Below are positions 14,749-21,719 of a stretch of 35,818 bases of DNA, piece by piece (position 1 is the stretch's first letter; each line of letters begins with the position of its first letter). Under the pieces are notes generated by a model, which worked only from the letters and a program-made list of their open reading frames with translations, was not told the origin of the DNA and made no database searches. The translations under genes were made by a program, and so were the position numbers. Source of the stretch: an uncultured Oscillospiraceae bacterium (GTDB lineage: Bacteria; Bacillota; Clostridia; Oscillospirales; Oscillospiraceae); NCBI GenBank assembly GCA_902478785.1, contig CABSMJ010000023.1, forward strand, positions 1 through 35,818, given 5' to 3'.

Positions 14749-15764
14749 AGCTGATTCGCACCGAGGAGGCCGTGGGCCATGTGCTGTGCCACGACCTGAC
14801 CCAGATCATCAAGGACCAGTATAAGGACGCCCGGTTCCGCAAGGGCCATGTGGTGACGGCTGAGGACATCCCCGTCCTGCTCTCCATGGGCAAGGAACAC
14901 CTGTACGTCTGGGAGATGACGCCGGGGATGGTCCACGAGAACGACGCGGCGGAGCGGCTCTACGCCCTGTGTGCCAATGCCAATATGGAGCGCACGGAGG
15001 TCAAGGAGGGCAAGATCGAGCTCAAGGCCGCCTGCGACGGCCTCTTCCGGGTAAATTCCGAGAAGCTGATCGCCGTCAACACCACAGAGGACATCATGGT
15101 CGCCACCCGGAAGGGCGGCACCGCCGTCCGCAAGGGGGACAAGCTGGCGGGCATGCGGGTGATCCCCCTCATTATCGAGGAGGAAAAGCTCCGGGCCGCG
15201 GAGCAGGCCGCCGGGAACGAGCCGCTGCTGGAGCTGCGGCCCTGGGTCCGTAAAACCGCCGCCATCGTGGCCACCGGCAGCGAGGTGAAAAAGGGCCTCA
15301 TCCAGGACACCTTCACCCCGGTGGTCAAGGACAAGCTGGCGACCTATGGCATGGAGACCATCTCCGTCAGCTACTCCGGCGACGGGGTGGAAAACGTGGC
15401 CGCCGCTGTGGCGGAGGCCCGGAGGACGGGGGCCGACGTGATCCTCTGCACCGGCGGCATGAGCGTGGACCCGGACGACAACACCCCCGGCGGGATTAAG
15501 GCAAGCGGGGCGAAGATCGTCACTTACGGCGCTCCTGTGCTGCCCGGCGCCATGTTTTTGCTGGGCTATTACGACGATGGTACCCCGGTGATGGGCCTGC
15601 CCGGCTGCGTCATGTACGCCGGGGCTACCATCTTCGACTTGGTGCTGCCTTTTGTGGCGGCGGATGTGCCCGTCACCCGGGCCCAGATCGTGGCCCTGGG
15701 GGAGGGCGGACTGTGCCTGGGGTGCCAGCCCTGCCACTGGCCCAACTGCCCCTTCGGGCGCTGA
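14745..15764 (+). CDS. molybdopterin-binding protein (MoeA/MocF-like) with Cys-rich tail
   Basis: 339-aa protein of a Clostridia family related to MoeA, containing a MoCF_biosynth (molybdopterin-binding) domain at about residues 170-310. That domain shows AAIVATGSEV, then LCTGGMSVDPDDNTPGGI and GLPGCVMY. The N-terminal half resembles the substrate-side domains of MoeA-like proteins. The last 20 residues are cysteine-rich (CLGCQPCHWPNC), giving four Cys and one His that could bind metal or an iron-sulfur centre (inference). No other moeA is in the window, so it may supply the molybdate insertion step. ATGA overlap with the MOSC gene; followed by a terminator. Confidence 0.88.
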   Translation: MKLIRTEEAVGHVLCHDLTQIIKDQYKDARFRKGHVVTAEDIPVLLSMGKEHLYVWEMTPGMVHENDAAERLYALCANANMERTEVKEGKIELKAACDGLFRVNSEKLIAVNTTEDIMVATRKGGTAVRKGDKLAGMRVIPLIIEEEKLRAAEQAAGNEPLLELRPWVRKTAAIVATGSEVKKGLIQDTFTPVVKDKLATYGMETISVSYSGDGVENVAAAVAEARRTGADVILCTGGMSVDPDDNTPGGIKASGAKIVTYGAPVLPGAMFLLGYYDDGTPVMGLPGCVMYAGATIFDLVLPFVAADVPVTRAQIVALGEGGLCLGCQPCHWPNCPFGR

Positions 15765-15770
15765 GAGAGG

Positions 15771-15818
15771 AAAAAGCACGGACGCGCACCCCGTCAAAAG
15801 TCCGCGCCCGTGTTTTTC
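15771..15818 (+). terminator. intrinsic terminator after the moaA operon
   Basis: AAAAAGCACGG...CGCG at 15771-15786 pairs with CGCG...CCGTGTTTTT at 15803-15816 with minor mismatches, ending in a T-run. It separates the cofactor genes from modA. Confidence 0.8.
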
Positions 15819-15903
15819 AGGAGAGAGCCCGGTGATGGGACTCCTCGCACTTTCTATCATACGGGCCCTCTCCTTAAAATGCAATGAAAAGGAGAAGAAA
15901 AAG

Positions 15904-16764
15904 ATGAAAAGATGGATTTCCCTGTTGCTGGCCCTGACGCTGGCCCTGTCTCTGACGGCCTGCGGCAGCACCTCCTCTCCCACCTCTGGCTCCTCCGGTG
16001 AGGAGAGCGGGAGCGGCGAGAATGTGGAGCTTGTCGTCTTTGCCGCCGCCTCCATGCAGGAGACCCTGGAGGAGATTGCGGAGCGCTACAAAGAGGTGGC
16101 TCCCCATGTGACGCTCATTTACAGCTTTGAGTCCTCCGGAACGCTGCTGGACAACATCGAGGCCGGGGCAGACTGCGACCTCTTCATCTCCGCCGCCCCC
16201 ACTCAGATGAATGCCTTGGACGGCACCATGGCCGACGACGCCGAGAAGAATCCCGACGGCCAGGACCTGCTGCTGGAGGGCACCCGGGTGGACCTGCTGG
16301 AGAACAAGGTGGCCCTGGCGGTGCCCGAGGGCAACCCCAAGAACATAGAGAGCTTTGACCAGCTTGCGCAGCTGCTGAAAAGCGGCGACGTGTTCCTGGC
16401 CATGGGCAACAGCGATGTGCCCGTGGGCCAGTACACCCAGAAGATCTTTGCCTACTACGGCCTGGATGAGGATTCCCTCAATGCCACCGGTGTGCTGACC
16501 TATGGCACCAATGTCAAGGAGGTCACCAGCCAGGTCAGCGAGGGAGCGGTGGACTGCGGCATCATCTATGCCACTGATGCCTTTTCTGCCGCGTTGACCG
16601 TGGTGGACACCGCCACTCCCGAGATGTGCGGCCAGGTGATCTACCCGGCGGCCGTGCTGAAGAACTCCCAGCACCCCGACGAGGCCAAGGCGTTCCTGGA
16701 GTATCTCCAGGGCGACGAGGCCGGCGCGGTCTTTGAGAGCGTGGGCTTCACACCGCTGACTTAA
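15904..16764 (+). CDS. modA: molybdate ABC transporter substrate-binding lipoprotein
   Basis: Binding protein that captures molybdate (or tungstate) outside the membrane, 286 aa. The signal peptide ends in LTAC with lipidated C20, followed by a Ser/Gly/Glu-rich linker. The mature domain begins VELVVFAAASMQETLEEIA, the hallmark of ModA, with SFESSGTLLDNIEAGADCDLF and NSDVPVGQYTQKIF further on. Oxyanion-binding serines would be in the AAASM and SSGT parts. The start is at 15904 with AAAGGAG upstream; the frame extends upstream without a usable site. No strong SigA promoter is obvious in 15819-15903 (a TATCAT at about 15853 lacks a good -35). Confidence 0.95.
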   Translation: MKRWISLLLALTLALSLTACGSTSSPTSGSSGEESGSGENVELVVFAAASMQETLEEIAERYKEVAPHVTLIYSFESSGTLLDNIEAGADCDLFISAAPTQMNALDGTMADDAEKNPDGQDLLLEGTRVDLLENKVALAVPEGNPKNIESFDQLAQLLKSGDVFLAMGNSDVPVGQYTQKIFAYYGLDEDSLNATGVLTYGTNVKEVTSQVSEGAVDCGIIYATDAFSAALTVVDTATPEMCGQVIYPAAVLKNSQHPDEAKAFLEYLQGDEAGAVFESVGFTPLT

Positions 16765-16785
16765 GCGCGGCCATACATGGGAAAA

Positions 16786-16821
16786 GCAGGGGAGGGACAC
16801 CGTCCCCTCCCCTGCCTCTTT
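16786..16821 (+). terminator. intrinsic terminator between modA and modB
   Basis: GCAGGGGAGGGAC (16786-16798) pairs with 16802-16815 around ACC, with one bulged base, and CTCTTTTG follows. It would end much of the modA transcript before modBC. Confidence 0.8.
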
Positions 16822-16845
16822 TGCTTCCTCTGTCCGGTGGCGAAA

Positions 16846-16918
16846 GACATCTCACCTAAGGGAGGTTCTGCTGATGGACTGGTATCCTTTATTAAACTCT
16901 CTACGTATCGCCGCCATT
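16846..16918 (+). repeat. diverged copy of the modB start region (copy 1 of 2)
   Basis: Aligns without gaps to 17003-17075 at an offset of 157 bases, with 10 mismatches in 73 positions by my count. It includes the ribosome binding site and the first 15 codons of modB. Confidence 0.9.
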
Positions 16919-16933
16919 GCCCCACTGAGCTGA
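16874..16933 (+). pseudogene. 19-codon modB-like remnant or leader peptide
   Basis: A complete small reading frame with its own GGGAGG site: MDWYPLLNSLRIAAIAPLS, then TGA. Its first 15 residues equal the start of the real modB except one Leu/Phe change. Of six differing codons, five are synonymous, which points to divergence while the sequence was still translated. After codon 15 the similarity stops abruptly. The stop lies inside a possible hairpin (CCCC 16920-16923 and GCTG 16929-16932 with CAGC 16938-16941 and GGGG 16942-16945). Either a remnant of a second modB or a leader peptide controlling modBC. Confidence 0.75.
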
Positions 16934-17030
16934 CGCACAGCGGGGACCCTTGGCCGCTGATGCGGACCGTGCCAAAGGCCCGGCGTGGAAATGGCGCGAA
17001 AAGACATCTCACCCAAGGGAGGTCCTGCCG

Positions 17031-17708
17031 ATGGACTGGTACCCACTTTTTAATTCTCTGCGTATCGCCGCCATTTCCACGGTGGTGATCTTCTTTTCAG
17101 GCATTGCCGCTGCCTACTACATCGCCAAGCTTCCCCGGCTGGCCAAGGGGGCGCTGGACGTGGTGATGACGCTGCCTCTGGTGCTGCCGCCCACGGTGGT
17201 AGGCTATCTCCTGCTGCGCCTGCTGGGGCCCAACCGCCCTGTGGGGGCCTTCCTGCTGGAGCAGTTTGGCGTGAAGATGGTGATGACCTGGTGGTCCGCC
17301 GTCTTTGCCACAGTGGTGGTGGCCTTTCCTCTCATGTACCGTACTGCCCGGGGCGCCTTTGAGAGCTTCGACGAGACCCTGGCCGACGCTGCCCGGACCC
17401 TGGGCCGTTCCAATAGCTGGATCTTCTGGCGGGTGCGGATGCCCGTGTGCCGCCAGGGCATCCTGGCGGGCACGGTGCTGGCCTTCGCCCGAGCCCTGGG
17501 GGAGTATGGCGCTACGGCCATGATCGCCGGCTACACCCCCGGCCGCACCGCCACCATTTCCACCACCGTCTATCAGCTCTGGCGTACCAACAACGACGCT
17601 CTGGCTTTCCGCTGGGTGCTGGTGAATCTGGCCATCTCCACGGTGGTGCTGCTGGCGGTGAACCTGCTGGAGCGCCGCCAGCGGCAGAGGAAAAAGGGGG
17701 TGGTCTGA
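17031..17708 (+). CDS. modB: molybdate ABC transporter permease
   Basis: Membrane permease, 225 aa, normal for ModB, with about five membrane segments. The ATPase-contact EAA loop includes EYGATAMIAGYTPGRT (about residues 157-172). TLPLVLPPTVVGYLLL is a typical ModB motif. The start at 17031 is fixed by GGGAGG 8 bases upstream and by the matching copy at 16874. The frame is open about 27 codons further upstream, but that part is inter-repeat DNA. The modB stop and modC start overlap (TGATG). No promoter is evident between the modA terminator and this gene. Confidence 0.95.
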   Translation: MDWYPLFNSLRIAAISTVVIFFSGIAAAYYIAKLPRLAKGALDVVMTLPLVLPPTVVGYLLLRLLGPNRPVGAFLLEQFGVKMVMTWWSAVFATVVVAFPLMYRTARGAFESFDETLADAARTLGRSNSWIFWRVRMPVCRQGILAGTVLAFARALGEYGATAMIAGYTPGRTATISTTVYQLWRTNNDALAFRWVLVNLAISTVVLLAVNLLERRQRQRKKGVV

Positions 17709-18763
17709 TGGCTCTGACAGTGGAGATCCGCAAAAGGCTGGGGAGCTTTTCCCTGGAGGTATCCTTCCGGGCGGAGGACGGAGAGACATTGGCCCTGCTG
17801 GGAGCCTCGGGGTGCGGCAAGTCCGTGACTCTCAAGTGCATCGCAGGCATCCTGCGGCCGGACGAGGGGCACATTGAGCTGGACGGCCGGGTGCTCTATG
17901 ACAGTGCCGCCCGGGTGGACCTGCCGCCTCAAAGGCGGCAGGTGGGCTACCTCTTTCAGCAGTATGCCCTCTTTCCCCACATGAGTGTGGAACAGAACAT
18001 CGGCGCCGCCGTGCCCCGGAGGGATCGCCGGGCGGCTGTGGTGGCGGAAAAGGTCCGGGCCTTCCATCTGGAGGGGCTGGAGCGCAAGCGGCCATTTCAG
18101 CTCTCCAGCGGGCAGCAGCAGCGGGTGGCCCTGGCCCGCATCCTTGCCTCGGAGCCCGCGCTTTTGCTGCTGGACGAGCCTTTTTCTGCCCTGGACAGCT
18201 ACCTCAAATATCAGCTGGAGCTGGAGCTGGCGGACACCCTGGCGGCCTTTCCCGGCCCGTCGGTGTGGGTCTCCCACGACCGGGGGGAGGTGTACCGCAA
18301 CTGCCGCCGGGTCTGTGTGGTGGACCAGGGCCGCTCGGAGCCGGTGCGCACCATGGACGAGCTTTTCCGAAGCCCCGGCACCGAATCTGCCGCCCGGCTC
18401 TCCGGCTGCAAGAACTATGTCTCTGTCTGCCCGGGTGGGGCGGGAGTCTGTGTGCCGGACTGGGGCGTGGAGCTCCGGTGCGCAGGAAGGGTGTCGCCGG
18501 AGACGGACCTGATCGGCATCCGGGCCCACTATGTCCGCCCCGCCGGAGCGGGAGAGGTGAACGCCCTGCCCTGCGTGGTGGAGCGGGTCATCCAGGACGT
18601 ATTCGAGACGGTGCTGCTGCTGCGGCCGGAGGGGGCCACGCCGGAGGCGCCGGTGTTGCGCCTGGCCATGGAGAAGGAGCCCCTGCCCCCCAGGGTGGGC
18701 AGCCGACTGACCGTCTCCATCCCGCCGGAGGACATTTTGCTGCTGCGAAAAGGAGGACGATAG
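17708..18763 (+). CDS. modC: molybdate ABC transporter ATP-binding protein
   Basis: ATPase subunit, 351 aa. Walker A GASGCGKS is at 32-39, the Q-loop at Q84, the signature LSSGQ at 132-136 (second position Ser instead of the usual Gly), Walker B LLLLDE at 152-157 and the switch H190. The C-terminal part (about 235-351) is a TOBE-like regulatory domain, with RAHYVRP and a final TVSIPPEDILLL. In ModC this region can bind molybdate. It starts within the modB stop codon. Molybdate versus tungstate specificity cannot be decided here. Confidence 0.94.
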   Translation: MALTVEIRKRLGSFSLEVSFRAEDGETLALLGASGCGKSVTLKCIAGILRPDEGHIELDGRVLYDSAARVDLPPQRRQVGYLFQQYALFPHMSVEQNIGAAVPRRDRRAAVVAEKVRAFHLEGLERKRPFQLSSGQQQRVALARILASEPALLLLDEPFSALDSYLKYQLELELADTLAAFPGPSVWVSHDRGEVYRNCRRVCVVDQGRSEPVRTMDELFRSPGTESAARLSGCKNYVSVCPGGAGVCVPDWGVELRCAGRVSPETDLIGIRAHYVRPAGAGEVNALPCVVERVIQDVFETVLLLRPEGATPEAPVLRLAMEKEPLPPRVGSRLTVSIPPEDILLLRKGGR

Positions 18764-18765
18764 CA

Positions 18766-19263
18766 ATGTTTACCGCTGCTGTTTTAACGGTCAGCGACCG
18801 GAGCGCCCAAGGGCTGCGGAAGGACGAGAGCGGCCCGGAGGTGGCGAAGCTCCTGGAGGAGGTGGGCTACCAGGTCGTCTGGACCGGTGTGGTGTCCGAT
18901 GAGCAAAAGGAGATCCAGGCGGCGCTTCGGCGCCTGGCGGACGAGGAAAAGGCGGCGCTGGTGGTCACCACCGGGGGTACCGGCTTTGCGCCCCGGGATG
19001 TGACGCCGGAGGCGACCCTGGCGGTATGTGAGCGGCTGACGCCGGGCATCCCGGAGGCCATGCGCTATGCCTCGCTGCAGGTGACGCCCCGGGCCATGCT
19101 CTCCCGGGCCCAGGCGGGCATCCGGGGCGGGACGCTGATCGTGAACCTCCCCGGCAGCCCCAAGGCCGCCCGGGAGAACCTGCAGGCCGTGCTGCCGGCC
19201 CTGGCCCACGGCCTGGAGATGCTCTCCGGCCGCCAGAGCGATTGCGCTGCTCTGGGAAACTGA
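18766..19263 (+). CDS. mog: molybdopterin adenylyltransferase (MogA/MoaB family)
   Basis: Activates molybdopterin by adenylylation before metal insertion. 165 aa, normal length. Diagnostic motifs are AAVLTVSDRSAQG at the start, TTGGTGFAPRDVTPEAT at 68-84, and LIVNLPGSPKAARENL near the end. The start at 18766 has GGAGGA upstream, and modC stops 2 bases before it. Placement with modBC links molybdate uptake to its use. Confidence 0.95.
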   Translation: MFTAAVLTVSDRSAQGLRKDESGPEVAKLLEEVGYQVVWTGVVSDEQKEIQAALRRLADEEKAALVVTTGGTGFAPRDVTPEATLAVCERLTPGIPEAMRYASLQVTPRAMLSRAQAGIRGGTLIVNLPGSPKAARENLQAVLPALAHGLEMLSGRQSDCAALGN

Positions 19264-19308
19264 ATCCGTGCCTTACCATCCCATGCTGCGGGGCGTCGAA
19301 AGAGCACA

Positions 19309-19342
19309 AAAAAATGCCAGCCCGTTGGGGCTGGCATTTTTT
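19309..19342. terminator. bidirectional terminator between mog and rpsI
   Basis: AAAAAATGCCAGCCC (19309-19323) pairs perfectly with 19328-19342 around GTTG, with A/T runs on both sides. It serves the convergent mog and rpsI genes. Confidence 0.95.
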
Positions 19343-19360
19343 AAGAAGCAATGGGAAAAA

Positions 19361-19765
19361 TCAACGCTTGGAGAACTGGGGAGCGCGACGGGCGGCCTTC
19401 AAGCCGTACTTCTTGCGCTCCTTCATACGAGGATCGCGGGTCAGGAAACCGGCCTGCTTCAGGATGGGGCGATACTCAGCGTTGGCCAGCAGCAGGGCAC
19501 GGGCAATGCCGTGACGCAGGGCGCCGGCCTGGCCGGAGACGCCGCCGCCGGTGACAGTGGCAACGATGTCCATCTTGCCCACGTTGTCAGTAGCGGCCAG
19601 GGGCTGACGGACCACCATCTTCAGGGTGTCCAGGCCGAAATAATCGTCGATGTCACGGCCATTGATGGTGATGGAGCCGGTGCCGTTGGGGAACAGATGC
19701 ACGCGGGCCACAGAGGACTTTCTACGACCGGTGCCATACAGATAAGGCTTCTTGGACTGATACAT
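19361..19765 (-). CDS. rpsI: 30S ribosomal protein S9
   Basis: Small-subunit ribosomal protein whose C-terminal tail reaches the P-site tRNA. 134 aa. Typical S9 features are YGTGRRKSSVARVHLFPGT-like N-terminal part, GGGVSGQAGALRHGIARAL, and an ending of KYGLKAARRAPQFSKR with the invariant terminal Ser-Lys-Arg. AAGGAGG precedes the ATG. Second gene after rplM, 15 bases downstream of it. Confidence 0.99.
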   Translation of the reverse strand: MYQSKKPYLYGTGRRKSSVARVHLFPNGTGSITINGRDIDDYFGLDTLKMVVRQPLAATDNVGKMDIVATVTGGGVSGQAGALRHGIARALLLANAEYRPILKQAGFLTRDPRMKERKKYGLKAARRAPQFSKR

Positions 19766-19780
19766 GGTTCTTACTCCTCC

Positions 19781-20212
19781 TTATTCTACGGTCCAGGTCT
19801 CAGGCTTCTGGGCCTGCTGCTCGAACTTCTCGTCGGCATAGATGTGCAGGCGCTTGAGGGAATCCTTGGCAATGATGTTCTTGGGCAGCATGCCGCGGAC
19901 AGCCACACGCATGGCCAGCTCGGGCTTCTCGGCCATCAGGGTGCGATACTTGGTCTCCTTCAGACCGCCAACCCAGCCGGAGTGGGTGCGGTAGATCTTC
20001 TGATCGGGCTTCTTGCCGGTCAGAACAGCCTTGCCCGCGTTGATGATGATGACGCAGTCACCGCAGTCAGCGTGGGGAGTAAAGGTGGGCTTGTGCTTGC
20101 CGCGCAGCAGGTCAGCGGCCGCAACAGCGGTCTTGCCCAGGGGCTTGCCGGCTGCGTCCAGAATGTACCACTTGCGCTCAATGTTGGCCTTGTTTGCCAT
20201 AAAAGTGGACAT
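19781..20212 (-). CDS. rplM: 50S ribosomal protein L13
   Basis: Large-subunit ribosomal protein, 143 aa. The ATG at 20210-20212 has GGAGG 8 bases upstream; a longer frame runs into the leader and is not used. Conserved parts are RKWYILDAAGKPLGKTAVAAADLLRGKHKPTF and AVRGMLPKN. It is preceded by a leader that resembles the L13-binding autoregulatory element, so L13 likely represses its own operon. Confidence 0.99.
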   Translation of the reverse strand: MSTFMANKANIERKWYILDAAGKPLGKTAVAAADLLRGKHKPTFTPHADCGDCVIIINAGKAVLTGKKPDQKIYRTHSGWVGGLKETKYRTLMAEKPELAMRVAVRGMLPKNIIAKDSLKRLHIYADEKFEQQAQKPETWTVE

Positions 20213-20221
20213 GGTGTTTTC

Positions 20222-20285
20222 CTCCGTTTTATTTTCAAATCGCTGGTGTGCTTTACAAACCAAAGGCTCCGGGTTAAAATCGGAG
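20222..20285 (-). ncRNA. L13-type ribosomal protein leader
   Basis: The transcribed region between the rplM promoter and start holds a stem formed by GCTCCG and CGGAGC (forward 20267-20286), a CTTTGGT...ACCAGCG pairing element around TTGTAAAGCAC (forward 20245-20266), and an A-rich tail. This arrangement and the wording of the second element resemble the L13 leader known upstream of rplM-rpsI in Firmicutes, from memory. A covariance-model scan would settle it. Confidence 0.75.
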
Positions 20286-20293
20286 CAAGACTA

Positions 20294-20322
20294 TTTATAC
20301 CACCTTCCCACCGCCAAGTCAA
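20294..20322 (-). promoter_or_regulatory. SigA-type promoter of rplM-rpsI
   Basis: On the minus strand, TTGACT (20317-20322), a 17-base spacer, and TATAAA (20294-20299). An AT-rich segment just upstream could act as an UP element. Confidence 0.85.
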
Positions 20323-20350
20323 CAGCAAATTGATTTAGCATGAGTAAATC

Positions 20351-20390
20351 TCTTGATATCTTTGATTTTCTCTTGTTATCTCTTGTTTTC
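20351..20390. repeat. four phased 10-bp repeats upstream of the rplM promoter
   Basis: Four adjacent 10-mers read TCTTGATATC, TTTGATTTTC, TCTTGTTATC and TCTTGTTTTC on the plus strand (consensus near TCTTGTTWTC). They are exactly one helical turn apart and lie about 65-105 bases upstream of the predicted rplM start. They could bend DNA or bind a protein. The rest of 20323-20416 is AT-rich without other signals. Confidence 0.65.
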
Positions 20391-20416
20391 TCGCGACTGA
20401 TTTTTCTATTTGAGAG

Positions 20417-20450
20417 AAAAAAAGGGGGGCGCAGCTGTGCCGCGTCCCCT
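20417..20450 (-). terminator. intrinsic terminator after bofA
   Basis: On the minus strand, GGGGACGCGGC (about 20439-20449) pairs with GCTGCGCCCC (about 20425-20434), followed by a run of seven Ts. Confidence 0.8.
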
Positions 20451-20457
20451 CTGGGCC

Positions 20458-20712
20458 TCATAGAATCCATTGCAGCAAAAGCAGCAGTCCCAGCCCCGGG
20501 AGCCCCAGGACGCCCACCACCAGGGCGTTCCACAGGTTCAGCCCCAGGGCGATGCCTGTATAGGCGGAGGTGCTCTGGAGTATGTAAAGGGCCAGAAGGC
20601 CCAGAAGTGTGTTGCCCAGCAGCCGCATGGCCAGCTTCAGAGGCGTTTTCATCACCCGAAGCAAAATGAGGGCCAAGGACAGCCCGGCCAGGAGTGCCAG
20701 GGATTTGGGCAT
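20458..20712 (-). CDS. bofA: BofA-like pro-sigmaK processing regulator
   Basis: Small membrane protein, 84 aa, with two hydrophobic segments (about 3-20 and 33-52) and a hydrophobic, Gly/Leu-rich C terminus. The signature is LGLNLWNALVVGVLGLPGLGLLLLL, typical of BofA, and KLAMRLLGNTLLGLLAL before it. In Bacillus, BofA holds the SpoIVFB protease inactive in the forespore membrane; whether that circuit exists here is unknown. The start at 20710-20712 has AAAGGAG 9 bases upstream and overlaps the stop of the upstream gene by one base. An ATG at 20721 directly abuts that site and is less likely. Confidence 0.85.
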   Translation of the reverse strand: MPKSLALLAGLSLALILLRVMKTPLKLAMRLLGNTLLGLLALYILQSTSAYTGIALGLNLWNALVVGVLGLPGLGLLLLLQWIL

Positions 20713-20975
20713 CAGATCCATCTCCTTTCCCCTTTGATTCCGCCGGCGGCCTGCGCGCCGGAGCCGTGGGATTTGACCAGGCGGAGCAGATAGTTGTACC
20801 GGGCCTTCAGCGCCTTGATCTGGTAGATGCAGGACTCCACCAGCTCCGGGTCGTCGGCCATGTCGAACTGCCGGTAGGCCAGGGCCAGGTCCGCTCTGGC
20901 CTGCTCCAGGTCCGCCGTCAGTTCCCGGAGCCGCAGGTCCGGCGCCGGGCGTTTGCGGTGCAGTGATGTCCGCAT
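20712..20975 (-). CDS. yaaL: YaaL family protein (DUF2508)
   Basis: Small soluble, mostly helical protein of 87 aa with no known function. Family-like parts are LTADLEQARADLALAYRQFD and VESCIYQIKALKARYNYLLR. In B. subtilis yaaL lies directly before bofA, as here, which supports both calls. The start at 20973-20975 has AGGAGG 8 bases upstream. recR, which normally precedes yaaL, is not present; the divergent tadA is there instead. Confidence 0.83.
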   Translation of the reverse strand: MRTSLHRKRPAPDLRLRELTADLEQARADLALAYRQFDMADDPELVESCIYQIKALKARYNYLLRLVKSHGSGAQAAGGIKGERRWI

Positions 20976-21085
20976 ACATGAGACCTCCTGTTCTCGGCAG
21001 CCTATGTCCCGCGGCATATGCTGTCTTATTCTTACGGGAAGTCTGGACATTTATTCCAATTTTTATACCAGAAGGAGGAACCCAC

Positions 21086-21559
21086 ATGGAGCGGGAGGCA
21101 TATATGGAGCTGGCACTGGAGCTGGCCCGGGAGGCAGCTCAGGCGGGGGAGGTGCCTGTGGGGTGCGTCATCGTGCGAAAGGGCCAGGTGGTGGGCCGGG
21201 GCCGCAACCGCCGGGAGGAGCTGCAATCCACCGCCTCCCATGCGGAGATGGAGGCCATCGCCCAGGCCAACGCCGCCCTGGGCACCTGGCGGCTGGACGA
21301 GTGTGAGCTCTATGTGACGCTGGAACCCTGCCCCATGTGCGCCGGGGCCATCCTCAACGCCCGCATCCCCCGGGTGTACTACGGTGCCAGGGACCCGGCC
21401 TTTGGGGCCTGCGGCGGGGTGCTGAACCTGTTTATGGAGAACTTTCCCAACCGTCCGGCCCTGGTGGGCGGCGTGCTGGGGGAGGAGTGCCGCCAGGTGC
21501 TGGGGGCGTTTTTTGACGGCCTGCGCCGCAGAGATGGGGAGGGGAAAAAGAATTTTTAG
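21086..21559 (+). CDS. tadA: tRNA adenosine(34) deaminase TadA
   Basis: Zinc enzyme that converts wobble adenosine to inosine in tRNA-Arg(ACG). 157 aa. The zinc/catalytic set is H52-A-E54 (SHAEMEAI) and P-C82-x-x-C85 (LEPCPMCAGAI). Other family marks are EVPVGCVIV and GACGGVLNLF. The ATG at 21086 has GGAGGA upstream; the frame is open further upstream without homology. I see no convincing promoter in the 110 bases shared with yaaL. In Bacillus tadA is near dnaX-recR-yaaL-bofA, so this may be a rearranged version of that neighbourhood. Confidence 0.96.
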   Translation: MEREAYMELALELAREAAQAGEVPVGCVIVRKGQVVGRGRNRREELQSTASHAEMEAIAQANAALGTWRLDECELYVTLEPCPMCAGAILNARIPRVYYGARDPAFGACGGVLNLFMENFPNRPALVGGVLGEECRQVLGAFFDGLRRRDGEGKKNF

Positions 21560-21676
21560 AAAAACCGTAGGATTTAAGACTTTTGTAACAATTGATGCTG
21601 TTTTTCTTCATATCCCTCCTGTATCTTAATACTTGCAAGAGACAAAAACTTCTTTTCATCCAATCTTCCAAAAAAT

Positions 21677-21713
21677 AGACCGAGGGACCGGCAGTGCGCC
21701 GGTCCCTCGGTCT
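21677..21713. terminator. bidirectional terminator between tadA and a membrane protein gene
   Basis: A perfect 16-bp stem pairs 21677-21692 with 21698-21713 around AGTGC. GTTGTTTT follows on the plus strand and TATTTTTTGG on the minus strand. The stretch 21560-21676 before it is AT-rich and shows no gene or SRP RNA. Confidence 0.93.
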
Positions 21714-21719
21714 GTTGTT

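Noticed and set aside
13278..16055. A 925-codon minus-strand frame across the moa genes
   Set aside because: It covers moaA, moaC, MOSC and MocF-like genes in antisense, all of which have clear motifs and operon spacing. Composition is that of a shadow frame.
21560..21676. SRP RNA gene next to tadA, as in Bacillus
   Set aside because: The stretch is short and AT-rich, and lacks the GGAA/GNAR-loop hairpin of SRP domain IV.
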